A DNA stretch of 9,724 bases from contig CAIMVB010000289.1 in the NCBI GenBank assembly GCA_903844785.1, forward strand, positions 1-9,724, written 5' to 3'. Of the stretch, positions 7,384 to 9,724 are shown piece after piece (the stretch's first letter is position 1; every line of letters starts with the position of its first letter). Below the pieces are notes generated by a model that did not search any database, was not told the DNA's origin, and worked only from the letters and a program-made list of their open reading frames with translations. The position numbers and the translations under genes are program-made. The DNA comes from an uncultured Rhodospirillales bacterium (GTDB lineage: Bacteria; Pseudomonadota; Alphaproteobacteria; Acetobacterales; Acetobacteraceae).

Positions 7384-7409
7384 CGTCCTGCCTCACATGC
7401 GGCAGGATG
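7384..7409 (+). other. Hairpin between tRNA-His and the SDR gene
   Basis: CGTCCTGCC (7384-7392) pairs with GGCAGGATG (7401-7409) over nine positions with one G-U, around an 8-base loop. No T-run follows, so it is at best a weak terminator for the tRNA transcript. It could equally be a processing or leader structure ahead of the SDR, whose ribosome site GGGAG (7424-7428) comes next. The tRNA and SDR may be co-transcribed. Confidence 0.4.
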
Positions 7410-7436
7410 GGCTCCTTCATTGGGGGAGAGAGATCC

Positions 7437-8222
7437 ATGAATATCACCTTGAACGGGCGCGCGGCGCTGATCACCGGCGGGTCCAAGGGGCTTGGGCTGG
7501 CTATCGCGAAGATGTTTGCCGAATCGGGCGGGCATGTCGCCATTGTGGCGCGCGGGGCGGAAAGCCTGGCGAAGGCTGAGGCTGAAATCCGCGCTGCGGC
7601 CCCGGGCGCCAAGGTGGTCGCTATCGCCGCCGATATCCGCACGGCTGAAGGCTGCGAAGCCGCCTATGCCGCGGCGGTAAAGGGCCTCGGTCAGGTGGAT
7701 ATCCTGGTCAATAATGCGGGCACTTCGCAACGCGGCGGCTTCCTCGAAGTATCCGATGCGCTTTGGCAGGATGATCTGGACCTCAAGCTTTTCGCCGCCA
7801 TCCGACTGGGCCGCCTGGCGCTGCCCGCCATGCGGGACCGCAAATGGGGGCGCGTCATCAATGTGCTGAATATCGGCGCCAAGGCACCTTTGGCGGGGTC
7901 CACGCCCACTTCCGTTTCGCGTGCCGCCGGCATGGCGCTGACCAAGGCCATGGCAAGCGAATTCGCCCCCCATAATGTGCTGGTGAATGCCATGCTGGTC
8001 GGCATTATCGAAAGCGACCAATGGGTGCGCCGGCATGCGGCCGAAAAGCGCAACATCACCTGGGAAGATTGGAAGGCCGAACAAGGCAAGGCCGTGCCGC
8101 TGGGGCGCATCGGCAAGGCCGAGGAATTCGCCTCCCTTGCCTTGCTGCTGGCGAGCGAGCAGGGCGGCTTCATCAGCGGCACGGCCATCAATGTGGATGG
8201 CGGGAAAAGCCCGGTGGTTTGA
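7437..8222 (+). CDS. Short-chain dehydrogenase/reductase (SDR)-fold protein with non-canonical active site
   Basis: A 261-residue classical-length SDR. The nucleotide-binding motif TGGSKGLG is at 13-20, D66 (AADI) and NNAG (92-95) are in place, and R39 after strand 2 suggests NADP(H). The C-terminal GGFISGTAINVDGG block is also typical. The catalytic tetrad is not: the helix-4 Asn aligns with K117, and the Ser, Tyr and Lys positions hold N145 (INVLN), T158 and R162 (TSVSRAAG), with the normal 13- and 4-residue spacings kept. Cofactor binding therefore looks intact while standard carbonyl/hydroxyl chemistry looks lost. ATG 7437 has GGGAG eight bases upstream. The frame is open back to 7197 through the tRNA, so the longer reading is spurious. 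A strong terminator follows. Its role is unknown; a link to the downstream binding protein is only suggested by adjacency. Confidence 0.9.
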   Translation: MNITLNGRAALITGGSKGLGLAIAKMFAESGGHVAIVARGAESLAKAEAEIRAAAPGAKVVAIAADIRTAEGCEAAYAAAVKGLGQVDILVNNAGTSQRGGFLEVSDALWQDDLDLKLFAAIRLGRLALPAMRDRKWGRVINVLNIGAKAPLAGSTPTSVSRAAGMALTKAMASEFAPHNVLVNAMLVGIIESDQWVRRHAAEKRNITWEDWKAEQGKAVPLGRIGKAEEFASLALLLASEQGGFISGTAINVDGGKSPVV

Positions 8223-8237
8223 GCGTCTTTGACTGCC

Positions 8238-8275
8238 CCTGCCAAGCCAGAAAGCGGCTTGGCAGGATTTATTTG
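8238..8275 (+). terminator. Intrinsic terminator of the SDR gene
   Basis: CCTGCCAAGCC (8238-8248) and GGCTTGGCAGG (8256-8266) form a perfect 11-bp stem with a 7-base loop, beginning 16 bases after the SDR stop and followed by ATTTATTTG. The tail is T-rich though interrupted. It separates the SDR from the binding-protein gene as transcription units. Confidence 0.8.
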
Positions 8276-8301
8276 AACAATTTATGATCAATTGATTTAT
8301 T
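8273..8301 (+). promoter_or_regulatory. Possible promoter with embedded palindrome, upstream of the binding-protein gene
   Basis: TTGAAC (8273-8278) and TTTATT (8296-8301) are spaced 17 bases apart, each matching four of six consensus positions, in the most AT-rich stretch of the window. The perfect 10-bp palindrome ATCAATTGAT (8287-8296) lies in the spacer and could be an operator. Transcription would start near 8308 and give a leader of about 107 bases. Inference from sequence only. Confidence 0.35.
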
Positions 8302-8344
8302 TTTGGGCGACTTGTCTTGTCGGCGCCACCTAAATCGCCCAAAA
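8301..8344. repeat. Perfect 10-bp inverted repeat in the leader/promoter region
   Basis: TTTTGGGCGA (8301-8310) is the exact reverse complement of TCGCCCAAAA (8335-8344), with 24 bases between that include the palindrome GGCGCC (8322-8327). It may be a regulator-binding site or an RNA stem. If transcription starts near 8308 the stem could form only in part, which favours a DNA site. Confidence 0.55.
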
Positions 8345-8366
8345 TCGCGGCATAAGCTTTGCTAAT

Positions 8367-8412
8367 CCCGTTTCAGTCGGCGCTTCGCGCTGAAAGGAAA
8401 CGGGAGTTTTTT
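8367..8412 (+). promoter_or_regulatory. Terminator-like attenuator hairpin immediately before the binding-protein start codon
   Basis: CCCGTTTC (8367-8374) pairs perfectly with GAAACGGG (8397-8404), followed by AG and six T residues (8407-8412), which is the form of an intrinsic terminator. A competing stem uses the same TTTC: TTTCAG (8371-8376) with CTGAAA (8390-8395). GCGC arms at 8380-8383 and 8387-8390 close a tight inner loop in either form. The ribosome site (GGAAACGGGAG, 8396-8406) lies partly inside the outer stem, so folding could block both transcription and translation of the gene starting at 8415. Nitrate-uptake operons of several bacteria are controlled by leader antitermination through ANTAR proteins (NasR, NasT), but I could not identify the typical ANTAR hexaloop pair here. 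Confidence 0.55.
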
Positions 8413-8414
8413 CC

Positions 8415-9724
8415 ATGGCCATTCATCGTCGCCCCCCTGCGCGCGCCCTTGCCCCCTGCGGCTGCGGCGCCTCCCATGCTTCAGGTTTCGCCTGTGATGC
8501 CGCGCCGACGGATGGCACAGGGGCTTTCGGGGAAGTGGCGCAGGAAGCCGTGTTGCGCGCAGCCTTCCCGCAGGCCGCCACCCGCCGCGCACTGATCAAT
8601 ACGCTTGGCGCCGGCACGCTGTTTGCGGCGCTTGATAGCGTGTTTCCGTTGGCCGGCGCGCGTGAAGCGATGGCGCAGGGCGGCGGGGCGCCGGAAAAGC
8701 GCGACCTTAAAATCGGCTTCATTCCCATCACCTGCGCCACGCCCATCATCATGGCCGATCCCATGGGCTTCTATAAGCGCAACGGCCTGAATGTTGAGGT
8801 CATCCGCACCGCCGGTTGGGCCGTGATCCGCGATAAATCCATCGCGCGCGAATATGACGCGGCGCATATGCTCTCCCCCATGCCGGTGGCGATGTCGCTT
8901 GGCGTTGGCGTGGCGCAGCCCGTGCCTTGGGCGGTGGCGGCGATTGAAAATACCAATGGCCAGGCGATTACACTCGCCAACAAGCATAAGGAAAAGCGCG
9001 ATCCCAAGGATTGGAAGGGCTTCCGCTTTGCTGTGCCGTTCGATTTTTCGATGCACAACTATTTGCTGCGCGCCTATGTCGCGGAAGCGGGGCTCGATCC
9101 CGACCGCGACATCCAAATCCGCGCCGTGCCACCACCCGAGATGGTCGCCAATCTGCGCGCCGATAATATTGATGGCTTCCTTGGCCCCGATCCCTTCAAT
9201 CAGCGCGCTGTCTTTGATGGCGTTGGCTTTATTCATGTGCTGACCAAGGAATTCTGGGATGGTCACCCCTGCTGCGCCTTTGCCGTACCGCGCGGCATGA
9301 TGACCGAAGCGCCCAATACCTTTGCCGCCTTGATGCGCTCCATTGTCGAGGCCACGGCCTATGCTTCCAAGGCAGAAAATCGGCGTGAAGTGGCGCAGGC
9401 CATTGCGGGGCAGAATTACCTGAACCAGCCACCCACCGTGGTGGAACAGGTGCTGACCGGCACCTTCGCCGATGGGCTTGGCCGCGTTCAGCGCGTGCCG
9501 GATCGGATCAATTTTGATCCCTTCCCCTGGCATTCCATGGCGACATGGATCCTCACGCAAATGAAGCGCTGGGGGCAGATTCGCGGCGATGTGGATTACG
9601 CGGGCGTCGCGCAGCAGGTGTTTCTGGCGACCGATGCGGCGAAGGCGATGCGCGAACTTGGTATGCAAGTGCCGGCGAGTGCATCCCGCACGCATCGCAT
9701 TTTCGGGCGGGATTTCGATCCCGC
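8415..9724 (+). CDS. CmpA/NrtA-family ABC transporter substrate-binding protein (3' end outside window)
   Basis: The frame is open from ATG 8415 to the window end: 436 codons plus two bases. Residues from about 97 on match the nitrate/bicarbonate-type binding proteins: LKIGFIPITCATPIIMADPMGFY, TAGWAVIRDKSI, EYDAAHMLSPMPVAM, VPFDFSMHNYLLRAY (with H214), NIDGFLGPDPFNQRAVFDG and QVLTGTFADGLGRV. Such proteins deliver nitrate, nitrite, bicarbonate, cyanate or related ligands to an ABC importer; which one is not clear here. The first 55 residues form a hydrophilic extension with C15, C17, H21 and C27. It precedes a Tat-like signal, T56-R57-R58-A-L-I-N, a hydrophobic stretch (about 65-82) and an AxA site near 80-87. 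The expected mature protein is periplasmic. The start has GGGAG eight bases upstream, within a terminator-like hairpin. Permease and ATPase genes are expected downstream. Start confidence is moderate; family confidence is high. Confidence 0.9.
   Translation, partial: MAIHRRPPARALAPCGCGASHASGFACDAAPTDGTGAFGEVAQEAVLRAAFPQAATRRALINTLGAGTLFAALDSVFPLAGAREAMAQGGGAPEKRDLKIGFIPITCATPIIMADPMGFYKRNGLNVEVIRTAGWAVIRDKSIAREYDAAHMLSPMPVAMSLGVGVAQPVPWAVAAIENTNGQAITLANKHKEKRDPKDWKGFRFAVPFDFSMHNYLLRAYVAEAGLDPDRDIQIRAVPPPEMVANLRADNIDGFLGPDPFNQRAVFDGVGFIHVLTKEFWDGHPCCAFAVPRGMMTEAPNTFAALMRSIVEATAYASKAENRREVAQAIAGQNYLNQPPTVVEQVLTGTFADGLGRVQRVPDRINFDPFPWHSMATWILTQMKRWGQIRGDVDYAGVAQQVFLATDAAKAMRELGMQVPASASRTHRIFGRDFDP

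Noticed and set aside
7197..7436. In-frame N-terminal extension of the SDR back to 7197
   Set aside because: It would translate the tRNA-His gene; ATG 7437 has a good ribosome site and gives the family's normal N terminus.
8260..8276. Possible sigma-54 (-24/-12) promoter beginning TGGCAG
   Set aside because: The downstream element is two bases out of register and lacks GC; the TGGCAG is part of the terminator stem.
7293..8342. A 349-codon minus-strand frame across the SDR and tRNA-His
   Set aside because: It runs antisense through a tRNA and a well-matched SDR, and its product resembles nothing.
8481..9695. A 404-codon open frame on the minus strand opposite the binding-protein gene
   Set aside because: It is the shadow of the codon bias of the plus-strand gene, whose product matches a known family throughout; the minus-strand product shows no recognisable domain.

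Overview
The window is a gene-dense, high-GC chromosomal stretch. By gene content it suggests an alphaproteobacterium, perhaps a Rhodospirillales/Acetobacteraceae-type organism. The assignment rests on remembered family resemblance: a Rhodobacter-type phosphatidylethanolamine methyltransferase, an EnvZ/OmpR-like pair, and a CmpA/NrtA-type binding protein with a Cys/His N-terminal extension. No database search was possible. I see no transposase, phage gene, CRISPR array or plasmid function, so this looks like ordinary chromosome rather than a mobile island.

Layout. (1) 1-261: the 3' end of an EamA/DMT-type membrane transporter. (2) 374-1066: a PmtA-like SAM methyltransferase, convergent with a minus-strand pair made of an HhH-GPD DNA glycosylase (2963-2298) and a PLP aminotransferase (2228-1071). 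(3) 2964-3224: a divergent spacer with unusually strong inverted repeats. (4) 3225-5301: a two-component operon, with an OmpR-type regulator overlapping by 8 nt an EnvZ-like sensor kinase. (5) 7187-5307, minus strand: an MFS transporter followed by an Asp/Glu-racemase-fold protein. (6) 7239-7357: a promoter-like sequence and tRNA-His(GUG). (7) 7437-8222: a short-chain dehydrogenase fold lacking the usual catalytic residues, closed by a strong intrinsic terminator. (8) 8273-9724: an AT-rich promoter-like region, a structured leader with a terminator-like hairpin just before the start codon, and a CmpA/NrtA-family ABC binding protein that runs off the right edge.

How the parts may work together. 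The regulator and kinase form one signalling unit. The MFS and racemase-like genes form a probable uptake-plus-conversion unit. The binding protein is probably the first gene of an ABC uptake operon for nitrate, bicarbonate or a similar small ligand, and its leader looks like a transcription attenuator. The most interesting signals are that leader, the Cys/His cluster ahead of the Tat-like signal of the binding protein, the SDR with all four active-site positions changed, and the hairpin-rich spacer at 3000-3127.
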